DNA from: an uncultured Neomegalonema sp.
GTDB taxonomy: Bacteria; Pseudomonadota; Alphaproteobacteria; Rhodobacterales; Rhodobacteraceae
Reading direction: 5' to 3'
NCBI GenBank assembly: GCA_937948985.1
Contig: CALFAK010000065.1
Location: 1-52,286, forward strand
Length of the DNA stretch: 52,286 nt
The notes beneath the pieces were generated by a model that saw nothing but the letters and a program-made list of their open reading frames with translations, was not told where the DNA came from and did no database searches. A program made the translations under genes and the position numbers. The first letter of the stretch is position 1. Each line of letters starts with the position of its first letter. This document shows, piece by piece, positions 28,421 through 35,686 of the stretch.

Positions 28421-28500
28421 TCATTCCGCGCGAAGGCGCGGAATCCATAGATCAACGCGTATTGACACATGGGCCCCGCGGTCAAGCCGCGGGGTGACAA
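28421..28500. repeat. Dispersed palindromic repeat pair
   Basis: Two GC-rich hairpins lie in tandem: ATTCCGCGC-N4-GCGCGGAAT (28423-28444) and CCCCGCGG-tcaag-CCGCGGGG (28474-28494). The second shares the tcaag loop with one in the mosaic at 32433-32612. They fill the gap between convergent thpR and the phosphatase gene. Confidence 0.7.
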
Positions 28501-28554
28501 AATTCCCCACAATCCGGGACGCCGCTTATAAATTGACGCCGGCTCAATGACGGT

Positions 28555-29016
28555 TCACTCCCGCGCCTGAATTTCCCGAATAAGCCCCCGGCACGCACCC
28601 TCTATCAGCGCATAGGCACGGTCAAACCCGGCCTCGCCGCCGTAATACGGATCAGGCACTTCCCCGCCCTCCCCGAATTCCAGCAACAATTTCAAGGCCG
28701 CGCCGCCCTGTGCCGGGCGCAAGGCTTTCAAATTTCGCAGATTGTCGCGATCCATCGCCAGCACATAATCAAATGCATCAAAATCCGCCGCGGTGACCTG
28801 CCGCGCGCGTAGCGCTGACAGATCAATCCCCCGTCGCGCCGCCGCCTCTATCGCGCGCGGATCGGGCGGATTGCCAACATGCCAGCCCCCCGTTCCCGCC
28901 GAGTCAATCTCCACCTCCGGCGCGTCCGGCATCTCATCCAACATGTGCCGCAGTACACCCTCGGCCGTGGGCGAGCGGCAGATATTCCCCAAACAAACGA
29001 ATAAAACACGGGTCAA
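28555..29016 (-). CDS. Low-molecular-weight protein-tyrosine phosphatase
   Basis: A 153-residue phosphatase. The P-loop CLGNICRS near the start holds the nucleophilic Cys and the Arg, and VPDPYYGG holds the general-acid Asp. Length is normal. Cytoplasmic; substrates may be tyrosine-phosphorylated proteins of envelope or polysaccharide pathways, but nothing nearby tells. Divergent from def. Confidence 0.92.
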   Translation of the reverse strand: MTRVLFVCLGNICRSPTAEGVLRHMLDEMPDAPEVEIDSAGTGGWHVGNPPDPRAIEAAARRGIDLSALRARQVTAADFDAFDYVLAMDRDNLRNLKALRPAQGGAALKLLLEFGEGGEVPDPYYGGEAGFDRAYALIEGACRGLIREIQARE

Positions 29017-29065
29017 AGCCCTGTCCCTCCTTGCGTGATGCGCCGGACTTTTCTACATCGCTTTT

Positions 29066-29599
29066 ATGGCTATCAGAAACATCCTTTACCATCCCGATCC
29101 CCGCCTCAAGAAATCTTGTGAGATTGTCGCTGAGGTCGATGATGATGTGCGCGCCCTGATGACCGATATGCTGGAGACGATGTATGATGCCCCCGGCATT
29201 GGCCTCGCCGCCCCGCAAATCGGCGTGTTACGCCGTGTTATCGTCATGGATTGTGCAAAGAGCGAGGATGAGGAGCCGCAACCCTACTGCATGGCCAACC
29301 CGGAAATCACATGGTCCTCGGACGAGCTGAGCGTTTACGAGGAAGGCTGTCTTTCGATCCCCGAAGAATTCTCCGATGTCGAGCGCCCCGCTGCCGTTCG
29401 TGTGCGCTATCTCGACGAGAACGGTGCGGAGCATGAGATTGATTGCGAAGGACTGCTTGCCACATGTGTTCAGCACGAGATTGATCACATCAACGGCAAG
29501 CTGTTCATCGACTATCTTGGCCCGATGAAGCGGCAGATGATTACCGGACGTATGAAGAAGCGCAAGAAAGAGCGCGCGAAATCCACGGCATCCGCGTGA
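29066..29599 (+). CDS. def: Peptide deformylase
   Basis: A 177-residue metalloenzyme that removes the formyl group from nascent proteins. All three motifs are present: [10 protein letters not shown] (44-53), EGCLSIP (93-99, metal Cys95) and HEIDH (137-141, two metal His and the catalytic Glu). Its stop overlaps the GTG start of fmt (GTGA), the classical def-fmt unit. Confidence 0.96.
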   Translation: MAIRNILYHPDPRLKKSCEIVAEVDDDVRALMTDMLETMYDAPGIGLAAPQIGVLRRVIVMDCAKSEDEEPQPYCMANPEITWSSDELSVYEEGCLSIPEEFSDVERPAAVRVRYLDENGAEHEIDCEGLLATCVQHEIDHINGKLFIDYLGPMKRQMITGRMKKRKKERAKSTASA

Positions 29600-30516
29600 G
29601 TTTGCGCCTCGCCTTCATGGGCAGCCCCGATTTCGCCGTCCCGGCCCTCAACGCGGTGGTCGATGCGGGCTACGATGTTGCCGCCGTCTACGCACAGCCG
29701 CCCCGCCCCGCCGGACGCGGCAAGAAAGACCGTCTCACCGCCGTCCACGCGCGGGCGCTGGAACTGGGGTTGGAGGTCCGCACCCCCGTCAGCCTCCGCA
29801 ACATCGATGCCGCCGCATCCTTTGCCGCGCTCAATCTCGACGTGGCCGTGGTCGCCGCTTACGGCCTGATCCTGCCCCGGCCGATCTTGGACGCCCCCAA
29901 GCACGGCTGCCTTAACATCCACCCCTCGCTCCTGCCCAGATGGCGCGGTGCGGCGCCGATTCAGCGCGCCGTGATGGCGGGCGATGCCGAAACGGGCGTG
30001 TGCATCATGCAGATGGGCGAAGGTCTCGACACCGGACCCGTCATCTTGCGTGAGCAAGGCCCGATTGGCGCGGATGAGACGGCGGGCGCGCTGAATAATC
30101 GCCTCGCCGTCCAAGGCGCGCGGATGCTGTGCGAAGCCCTGAACCTGCTCGAAACGGGCGCCCTCACCATCACGCCACAGGCTGAAAGCGGCGTCACCTA
30201 TGCCGCCAAGATCGACAAAGCCGAGGCCCGCATCGACTGGACCCGCCCCGCCACCGACCTCGACGCCCATATACGCGGCCTTTCCCCGTTCCCGGGCGCA
30301 TGGTGCGAGATCGCGGGCGAGCGGGTCAAAGTGCTCCTCGCCATCCCCGCAGAGGGCAGCGGCAAACCCGGAACCGCTCTCAACGACACGGGCCTCATCG
30401 CCTGCGGCACGGGCGCGCTCCAGCTGCAAACCGTTCAAAGGGCCGGAAAACCTGCGTTGCCGATAGACGCTTTCCTGCGCGGTTTTGATCTGCCGAAAGG
30501 CATTAACCTTGATTAA
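29596..30516 (+). CDS. fmt: Methionyl-tRNA formyltransferase
   Basis: A 306-residue enzyme that formylates Met-tRNAfMet with 10-formyl-THF. Catalytic residues Asn107, His109 and Asp145 lie in [19 protein letters not shown] and GEGLDTGP. The start is GTG, overlapping the def stop by four bases. Normal length and C-terminal OB-like domain. The long open frame on the opposite strand is only a shadow. Confidence 0.95.
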   Translation: MSLRLAFMGSPDFAVPALNAVVDAGYDVAAVYAQPPRPAGRGKKDRLTAVHARALELGLEVRTPVSLRNIDAAASFAALNLDVAVVAAYGLILPRPILDAPKHGCLNIHPSLLPRWRGAAPIQRAVMAGDAETGVCIMQMGEGLDTGPVILREQGPIGADETAGALNNRLAVQGARMLCEALNLLETGALTITPQAESGVTYAAKIDKAEARIDWTRPATDLDAHIRGLSPFPGAWCEIAGERVKVLLAIPAEGSGKPGTALNDTGLIACGTGALQLQTVQRAGKPALPIDAFLRGFDLPKGINLD

Positions 30517-30567
30517 CGCCTCCGCAAGCCTCACATTCCGGCCAACGCAATATTCAGGAATACAGAC

Positions 30568-30783
30568 ATGCTCGCATTGATCCTCGCCATCGCCGGAGCC
30601 GCCGCCGGATTTCTCGTCGGCCCGCAATACATCCGCAATGTCCCGCCAATTGCGCTGGGCGCGGCGGGTGCGCTTGTTGGCCTGTTGGTCGGCGCGAACC
30701 TTGGTTGGCTCATCAAGACGCTGATTCTGATGGCTATAGGCGCGGGGCTTTACCTGATGTACATGCAGTCCCGCAAAGGCTGA
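30568..30783 (+). CDS. Small membrane protein, glycine-rich
   Basis: A 71-residue protein with three hydrophobic stretches (2-18, 25-45, 48-66) and Gly/Ala zipper spacing (AIAGAAAGFLVG, GAAGALVGLLVGANLG). No known function. It follows fmt by 51 bases on the same strand, so it may be the tail of the def-fmt unit. Confidence 0.7.
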   Translation: MLALILAIAGAAAGFLVGPQYIRNVPPIALGAAGALVGLLVGANLGWLIKTLILMAIGAGLYLMYMQSRKG

Positions 30784-30814
30784 ACAGCACACTTATTCTA
30801 ATTTTGTTCTGCAA

Positions 30815-30830
30815 TGTTTCACGTGAAACA
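30815..30830. promoter_or_regulatory. parS: parS centromere site (ParB binding)
   Basis: TGTTTCACGTGAAACA is an exact 16-bp match to the bacterial parS consensus and perfectly palindromic. ParB loads here and spreads to form the partition complex. It lies in non-coding DNA after the small membrane gene. Such sites cluster near chromosome origins. Confidence 0.9.
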
Positions 30831-30920
30831 GCGAAAAATCCCGCGTCAGAGCCGAAAAGCTCTGCCGTGGGCGGCAGCGGTGCCAAACCGATTACTCTCC
30901 CTAAAGGCGATTAAGGTAAG

Positions 30921-31028
30921 TTAACCCTTATATTTCAAAATCTTAAGCCGCAACGCCACCAGTCCGGCCACCACCACCAAAACACGCAAAAGCGCCAATC
31001 CGCGACCCTTTCTTTGCCACTGCGACAC
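30921..31028 (-). CDS. Possible tiny membrane peptide
   Basis: A 35-residue frame from GTG 31028 reads SQWQRKGRG followed by one helix (LALLRVLVVVAGLVALRL) and the basic end KILKYKG. The same frame is open upstream to about 31088 without an ATG. A basic segment, one helix and a basic tail make a plausible single-pass peptide, but the start is weak and no family is recognised. The rest of the gap (30831-31321) shows only a palindromic repeat. Confidence 0.28.
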   Translation of the reverse strand: MSQWQRKGRGLALLRVLVVVAGLVALRLKILKYKG

Positions 31029-31153
31029 GTATGAATGCCGCTCCGGCTCAAACGACCACAGACACTCTCCTCTGAGTTGTTTTGCCGCCCCTCAGAGCTT
31101 TAGAATGAATTCAACTCCTGGTGGCTGATCCTCAAAAACGCCGCATCGCAATA

Positions 31154-31192
31154 TCTGTCACCCCGGCGAAGGCTGGCGTCCAGCCTCGCGAA
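31154..31192. repeat. Dispersed palindromic repeat
   Basis: GTCACCCCGGCGAAGG leads into a GGCTGG-cgt-CCAGCC hairpin (31171-31185). The opening resembles that of the repeat at 32433, and the element sits in a non-coding gap. Confidence 0.55.
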
Positions 31193-31321
31193 ATTTCCAA
31201 CAGCAACGCACAAGACACGAAGCCGGTCTCCACGCCTGCGCGTGAAATGACAACCCATCCCGCATTGTACGCTCACCAGCGATCAAACGGCACATACAAA
31301 ATGTCAGAATCGCGGATCACC

Positions 31322-32122
31322 CTAAACCGAAACCCGCGCCACCAACCCCCGCAGCGCATGAACCGCACTCATCGCCGTCAGCGCGGAAGAGCTTGGCCGC
31401 CCCGGCAGCGCGTTGCCGTCAATCGTAAAGCTGAACCGCCCGAACGCGCCCCATGCCTCGATTTCGTGGCGGTTGGCGCTCAGGGCGGGGTCGGCGATCA
31501 GCACCACCTCTGTCGCGTCCATCCCGATTCCGGCCAGCGCCACCGTCGCCGCCACATTGGCATTCTTCGGATAGCGCAGCGCGGCATCGCGGGCGCTGCC
31601 TTCAAAATGCGCCGCCGCCTCGCTCAGATTATCAAGGTCCAGCACCCCCGCCGCCGCTGACCCCGCCCATCCGGCTGGTGGTTTGCGTCCTGTGTAACGC
31701 ACGCCTTCAAGCCCGCCGACCGCCGCAGCCGACAGCGCATCAATCGCACCAATCGCACCGGGCAGTAGCCGCAAGCGCGCGCCGCCATCGCGCGCGGCCT
31801 GCTCCAGCGCCAGTGCAAATTCCGCATCGGCCAGCGCCCCGTTCGATACCGAGATCAGATCAATCCCGCGCCGCAGCACAGCCTCCCCATGCTGATGCAG
31901 CCCCGCATGTCCGGCACAATCCAGCACCGCCCGCACATCATCGGACAGCGCCGCCGCCTCCGTCACAGGTAACGCGCCACAGCCAAGGGCCGCCCGTGCC
32001 GCATCCTCACGTCCCGCGCGACAAATCACATGACTGATGACAAGATCAACATCCCCCGACAGCCGCTCCGCCACATATCCGGCAATGGCCCCGTACCCGA
32101 TCAACGCGATTTTCTGTTTCAT
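31322..32122 (-). CDS. nadX: L-aspartate dehydrogenase (NadX family)
   Basis: A 266-residue NAD(P)-dependent enzyme that oxidises aspartate to iminoaspartate, which can feed NAD synthesis or aspartate catabolism. The Rossmann motif is GYGAIAGYV near the start, followed by DCAGHAGLHQHG, the PGAIGAIDALSAA segment and the family block YPKNANVAATVALAGIG. ATG 32122 has AGAAGG four bases away; the longer frame to 32290 runs through a repeat. No nadA/nadC genes are adjacent, so the pathway role is open. Confidence 0.86.
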   Translation of the reverse strand: MKQKIALIGYGAIAGYVAERLSGDVDLVISHVICRAGREDAARAALGCGALPVTEAAALSDDVRAVLDCAGHAGLHQHGEAVLRRGIDLISVSNGALADAEFALALEQAARDGGARLRLLPGAIGAIDALSAAAVGGLEGVRYTGRKPPAGWAGSAAAGVLDLDNLSEAAAHFEGSARDAALRYPKNANVAATVALAGIGMDATEVVLIADPALSANRHEIEAWGAFGRFSFTIDGNALPGRPSSSALTAMSAVHALRGLVARVSV

Positions 32123-32185
32123 AAGCCTTCTTACCCCAACACCAAAGCAATCGCTCGAAAGAAAACAGCCCGCCGATAACGATAA

Positions 32186-32226
32186 ACCCCTCTCCCCGCT
32201 TGCGGGGGAGGTTGGAAGGAGGGGCG
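32186..32226. repeat. Palindromic repeat upstream of nadX
   Basis: CTCCCCGC-tt-GCGGGGGAG hairpin (32192-32210) followed by GAAGGAGGGG, resembling widely dispersed alphaproteobacterial intergenic repeats. The remaining gap 32227-32432 shows nothing I recognise. Confidence 0.55.
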
Positions 32227-32432
32227 TGCCGATCATCACCTCTGTTTGAAAGATCGAAACGCAGGGTGACCGCTTGAAAGCGGGAGCCAATCTATCAGCG
32301 TCATTGTCGGGCCTGTCCCACGAGTGTCTGGCAATTTTTACTTTTTAGTTTCTTGGTCACTATTTTCGGAAAATGCTTCATATGAAGCTAGCACTTCACA
32401 TTTACTGAAAAATATTAATTTCAAACCGGAAG

Positions 32433-32612
32433 TCACCCCGCGACTTGTTCGCGGGGTCCATCGTGCAAGGCGTGTGGACCAATGGATACCGCGATCAAGT
32501 CGCGGTAAGACAAGACTTTATAAAATCGGCATACTGCCGGACACTCGTGGACTTGTTCCGGCAATCCGGTCAGATGCAAATGCGGTTCCGGATCATCGGA
32601 ACAAGTCCGATA
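32433..32612. repeat. Mosaic of three palindromic repeats
   Basis: Three units stand in line: CCCCGCGA-N5-TCGCGGGG (32436-32456), TACCGCGA-tcaag-TCGCGGTA (32487-32507) and a larger one with 12-bp perfect arms GGACTTGTTCCG (32549-32560) and CGGAACAAGTCC (32597-32608). The related loops (cttgt, tcaag) suggest one family, arranged like a BIME-type composite. Confidence 0.7.
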
Positions 32613-32799
32613 ATGACTGCTAAAATCTTTCAGGTCAGCGTCTATTTGGCCTGTCAATCGCGAAGGACGATACGCACCCCGCATCACGTGCGAGGCATGG
32701 GCAAGCCCTTAAATTTCCAACCGAATTCACGACGTATTCGGCGGATCGTGCAGGGCGTAGAGCGCGGGTTCGTGGCAGTTTTTGAGGATGTCATCCACC

Positions 32800-33165
32800 T
32801 CATGCTTCTGCAGGCGGGGTTGACACAAGCGGTTGCCCGTTTGCGGTATTCATGTTGGCGGCAAAGGCCGCAGGGTTTGGTATCCGAGCGCTGAGTATGG
32901 CCGCTCGGTGTTGTAATCGGCGATCCATCTTGCGATATCTGAGCGGACATGGCGCAGGCCGTGGAACAGTGTCTCATTCAACAACTCGTCGCGCATGCGC
33001 CCATTGAAACTTTCCACGAAACCGTTTTGCATCATTGCCGACAGGCGTTTGCCCGCAAACGCCGAGAGGGGGCTTGCCCGGCGCGATATAGTGCCATTTA
33101 ATCTGATGGTCAGCGCACCAGGACAGGATCGCATTCGATGTCAGCTCGGTTCCGTGGTCGCAGAC
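32800..33165 (-). pseudogene. IS3-family transposase OrfB, decayed C-terminal part
   Basis: Minus-strand sequence reads [25 protein letters not shown], then [39 protein letters not shown] and [12 protein letters not shown]: the integrase core and end of an IS3-group transposase, including the second Asp and the Glu of DDE. Three lesions are visible. The 5' two thirds are gone at about 33165, a 37-base insertion (33033-33069) shifts frame between GKP and MQN, and a one-base loss near the GYQT codons shifts it again. The original stop is TGA at 32800-32802. It cannot encode a working transposase. Confidence 0.85.
33044..33063. repeat. 20-bp palindrome inside the transposase relic
   Basis: GGCGTTTGC-cc-GCAAACGCC, perfect arms, forms the core of a 37-base insertion (33033-33069) in the IS3 transposase relic. 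An ATG is doubled at one edge. Confidence 0.75.
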
Positions 33166-33491
33166 GCTGCACCAACGATAGCACTAAGAGCACCAAGAGG
33201 AGCTGCAACACCACCCAAAACTGCAAAACCTAATACTCCAATAGCAAACCCAGCCGTAAGACCCACAGTTTGCACTGCAACATCCACTGCAGTTCCGCGC
33301 CGGGCTGCGGACACGATATCCACAGCACCCACGGCTAAAGTTCCCGCTGGTCCAATGGCTCTACCTACACGCCCAATGTCACCGGGATTGAAATCAGCTA
33401 TCACTTCAGTGACACCCCGTGTAATCCCAACCACAAAACCGACTTCGGGCTGAGCACCAATATTTTCATTAGGTTCAGTTTTATTTTGCAT
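33141..33491 (-). pseudogene. Glycine-rich hydrophobic protein truncated by the IS3 relic
   Basis: A 116-residue frame. Residues 1-45 are polar (MQNKTEPNENIGAQPE), and about 48-110 are hydrophobic and Gly/Ala/Val-rich with zipper-like spacing (VGLTAGFAIGVLGFAVLGG). The last residues (TTEPS) are encoded by transposase sequence, so the original protein was longer. The ATG overlaps the stop of the preceding ORF (TAATG), indicating translational coupling. Glycine-zipper membrane segments occur in pore-forming and polymorphic toxins, but no such domain is recognisable. Function unknown. Confidence 0.55.
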
Positions 33492-33853
33492 TATACTCTC
33501 CCACCTTTGAATTTTGATGTAATTGCCGTGTAAAAAAGAATGATTACATAATTAGAGGACTCAACAAACACAAAGAAAATAAGTAAATCAAAAGCATAAA
33601 GCCCCCTATCAGTTAAGTAAAAAATAATTAAATATTTAGGAAAAATTCCAAAAAATATGTAATATAGTGCAAATATAAAAATAATAACTGCCATTATGTC
33701 ATTGCCACGAAGATTTTTTTTATTTTTTACAGGCAATTCATTTGGATAGAAAAATAAGTATGCAATCAGAGTAACAATAAATCCAGAAGTTAAAATCAAA
33801 ATACAAAAAGAGTGATGATTCATGTAAGGATATATAAATTTATATTCTGCCAC
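33491..33853 (-). CDS. Small AT-rich membrane protein of unknown function
   Basis: A 120-residue protein with three transmembrane segments (about 15-35, 52-75, 85-112), rich in Phe, Ile and Tyr. Start GTG 33853 directly follows the stop of the upstream ORF; ATG 33823 is an alternative and neither has a clear ribosome site. It overlaps the glycine-rich ORF by TAATG. Base composition is far more AT-rich than the core genes, a sign of acquisition. No homolog is recognised; an immunity-like or pore role is speculation. Confidence 0.55.
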   Translation of the reverse strand: MAEYKFIYPYMNHHSFCILILTSGFIVTLIAYLFFYPNELPVKNKKNLRGNDIMAVIIFIFALYYIFFGIFPKYLIIFYLTDRGLYAFDLLIFFVFVESSNYVIILFYTAITSKFKGGRV

Positions 33854-34074
33854 TTAAACTAAACTATATTTGGGAAGATTTTCATTAATTAGGCTTAAAA
33901 AATAAAATTTTTCGTAAGCTGGAAAATATATAAAGAAAACTGTGGCAAAAATTAAAGTCATGGATTGAGATACAAAACTAAAATACCATATTTTAGCAAG
34001 CACACGACTTAAATTTAAGCTAGAATTATTTATTAAAAAATATGTCTTTTTCAGATCGCCAGAGTTTTTTTCAT
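33854..34074 (-). pseudogene. Small membrane ORF with frameshift in an A7 tract
   Basis: ATG at 34074 is followed at once by seven A and then stops after seven codons. With one more A the frame reads MKKNSGDLKKTYFLINNSS and continues through a transmembrane segment (SQSMTLIFATVFFIYF) to TAA 33854-33856, 73 residues, ending directly before the next ORF. A GTG at 34003 could start a shorter, in-frame version of 49 residues. It is a frameshift mutation, a slippage-prone switch or a sequence error. AT-rich like its neighbours. Confidence 0.45.
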
Positions 34075-34116
34075 TATTGTGCGCCGTTTACTTCATTAAA
34101 ATTTAGTTCAACTCGC

Positions 34117-34785
34117 TTATTTGAAAAGATATTGATAAAATTCTGCTTCATGAATAGAATTCGTTGAGTAGTATCGTTTGCCAAAACGCCACTCACCTTG
34201 AATTTTCCTTCCAATAGCGTATACATAAGTTCCATACCCGTGTCTCTTGTTATTTAAAAATTTACCTTCATAATAATCGCCGTTTGCATACTTAAATCGG
34301 CCAGTTCCATTTCGCTTCCCGTCTTCAAATTGGCCTATGTACACATCTCCATTGCCATACTTCCAAACGCCGGTTCCATGCTCTTCATTATTTACAAATT
34401 CACCTTCATAACTCGACCCATCTTCGGCCCAAGTATAAAGACCATATCCATTACGCTTACCATTACGAAACTCACCAACGTAGATATGCCCATTGCCATA
34501 ATTCCATTTTCCATGCCCATGCTCTTCACCATCTAAAAAATTTCCTTCGTAACGCGATTTGCTTTGACGCCAAGTATAGACACCATAACCGTCAGGCTTG
34601 CCGTCACAAAAATTTCCAATATACAAATGCCCTTCAAACGGATTTGTATCTGAAGATTCGTAAGTTCCATAACCATCTTGACAGTCACCAGATACACATC
34701 TTGCAAGAACTTTTGAAGAACTCAAGAACAATACGCCCAAAAATATTGTATTTACAAACAGACAGCGCGACGAAATGTTTTTCAT
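34117..34785 (-). CDS. Secreted MORN-repeat protein
   Basis: A 222-residue protein with a signal peptide (hydrophobic 9-22, cleavage near SKVLA-R) and six consecutive MORN repeats from about residue 54 to 190, for example YEGEFVNNEEHGTGVWKYGNG-type units with the YxGxFxxGxxxGxG pattern. MORN repeats form extended beta-hairpin surfaces that bind lipids or proteins. Exported bacterial examples are mostly uncharacterised. It heads the AT-rich minus-strand cluster between two IS relics and has lower GC than the core genes, so it is probably acquired. Confidence 0.85.
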   Translation of the reverse strand: MKNISSRCLFVNTIFLGVLFLSSSKVLARCVSGDCQDGYGTYESSDTNPFEGHLYIGNFCDGKPDGYGVYTWRQSKSRYEGNFLDGEEHGHGKWNYGNGHIYVGEFRNGKRNGYGLYTWAEDGSSYEGEFVNNEEHGTGVWKYGNGDVYIGQFEDGKRNGTGRFKYANGDYYEGKFLNNKRHGYGTYVYAIGRKIQGEWRFGKRYYSTNSIHEAEFYQYLFK

Positions 34786-34904
34786 GCGACAATACTCTCT
34801 TGAATGCAGTAATAATGATTTACACTATAACATGAAATCTTAAAGTTTAAAGAAAGACAGCAAAATTGTGTCGATAGCAGCTGGAGACCCGCATTAATTG
34901 TCTA

Positions 34905-35055
34905 GATTGATCGTGTTTTGGCGTCCCCTTTGGATTGGGGGCATGGGTTTGGTCTTATTTGCCGGTCATGTGCCTTGGTTGGCGAGCGTCAGTTTGGCCT
35001 CGGCCCGGGCGATGCCGATGGTGCGTATTAAGAGGCCGAAGCAGTTTTTCTGGTG
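34905..35055 (-). mobile_element. IS5-like transposase C-terminal relic
   Basis: The minus strand reads NCFGLLIRTIGIARAEAKLTLAN, recognisable as the end of an IS5-family (DDE_Tnp_1-like) transposase, where LAYN would normally follow. Only about 25 codons plus a possible element end remain. GC content jumps back to core level here, so it marks the right border of the AT-rich island. It abuts the beheaded binding-protein gene at about 35056. The assignment rests on a short motif. Confidence 0.5.
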
Positions 35056-35394
35056 AGGACTCCGGAATGGGTTCACGCCGCCTATGATATTACGCCGATC
35101 CAGGAACTTGAGCGGATCGAAGGCTGCGAAGATCACAATCTCGATGCCGAAGATTGGCTGGAAGTCTCGCATTACGGCTGTGCGGCATCGGACGCCGAGA
35201 TCTACGTGGCATATTCCAAATCGCTGGAAGAGCGGAACCCTGCGGTTGCGAAATTCCTGAGCCAAATGCAGCTTGATCCTGCGGTTGTGAACCAGTGGAT
35301 CCTGCAAATCGGTCGCGACAAGGAAGACCCGCAGGACGTTGCGGAAGCATGGGTCGAAGATAACATGGATACGGTCAATAGCTGGATCAACTAA
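35056..35394 (+). pseudogene. Glycine betaine/proline ABC binding protein, C-terminal remnant
   Basis: About 112 residues matching the end of ProX/OpuAC-type substrate-binding proteins: TPEWVHAAYDI (lobe core), DWLEVSHYGCAASDAEIYVAYSKSLEERNPAVAKFLSQM and the end DVAEAWVEDNMDTVNSWI. The signal peptide and about two thirds of the protein are missing, cut exactly where the IS5 relic ends. No permease or ATPase genes of a betaine system remain nearby. A GTG at 35053 would give a start, but the product could not be exported or bind ligand. Confidence 0.75.
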
Positions 35395-35399
35395 AGCAC

Positions 35400-35476
35400 G
35401 TTGAGGTCTGGTCGAGACGAGAGCATCTGAATTTACACACGTCTTGGTGTGAATTCAGGTCCGATACGACCTCAAC
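35400..35476. repeat. Nested inverted repeat (MITE- or BIME-like)
   Basis: Outer perfect arms GTTGAGGTC (35400-35408) and GACCTCAAC (35468-35476) enclose an inner hairpin CTGAATT (35427-35433) and AATTCAG (35452-35458), extended by ACAC/GTGT with one mismatch. The 77 bases directly follow the binding-protein remnant. Confidence 0.6.
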
Positions 35477-35497
35477 CTGTTCCAGCCGTCCAGCGCA

Positions 35498-35529
35498 CTT
35501 GCCCGGCTATTTTTTCCATGCCGGGCAAG
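35498..35529 (+). terminator. Strong hairpin, possible terminator
   Basis: Perfect 10-bp arms CTTGCCCGGC and GCCGGGCAAG with a 12-base loop containing six T. No T-run follows the stem, so it may be an mRNA-stabilising hairpin or a repeat. The gap from 35530 to the cobB stop shows nothing else apart from an AGGAGGAG at 35563-35570 with no gene after it. Confidence 0.4.
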
Positions 35530-35686
35530 GGATCACAATTTAAACCCGGCTCCTTCGATCAATAGGAGGAGATTATAAAAGTCATTGATTTATAAGATAC
35601 ATCTTGCTTTTGCTGAACCAATCTCTCCCGATCAAACCGGACTTTCGCGCTGTTTGTTGACGGTGAAAGAGGCGGAATAATGCGCG

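Noticed and set aside
29512-30792. 426-codon minus-strand open frame opposite fmt
   Set aside because: It is a shadow of the strongly supported fmt and the next gene; no start signal, no recognisable motif.
28421-32612. CRISPR array made of the recurring palindromes
   Set aside because: The repeats are few, irregularly spaced, not identical, and no cas genes are present.
32684-32977. 97-codon minus-strand frame at the end of the IS3 relic
   Set aside because: It results from a different frame through the decayed transposase and flanking DNA; no own start signal.
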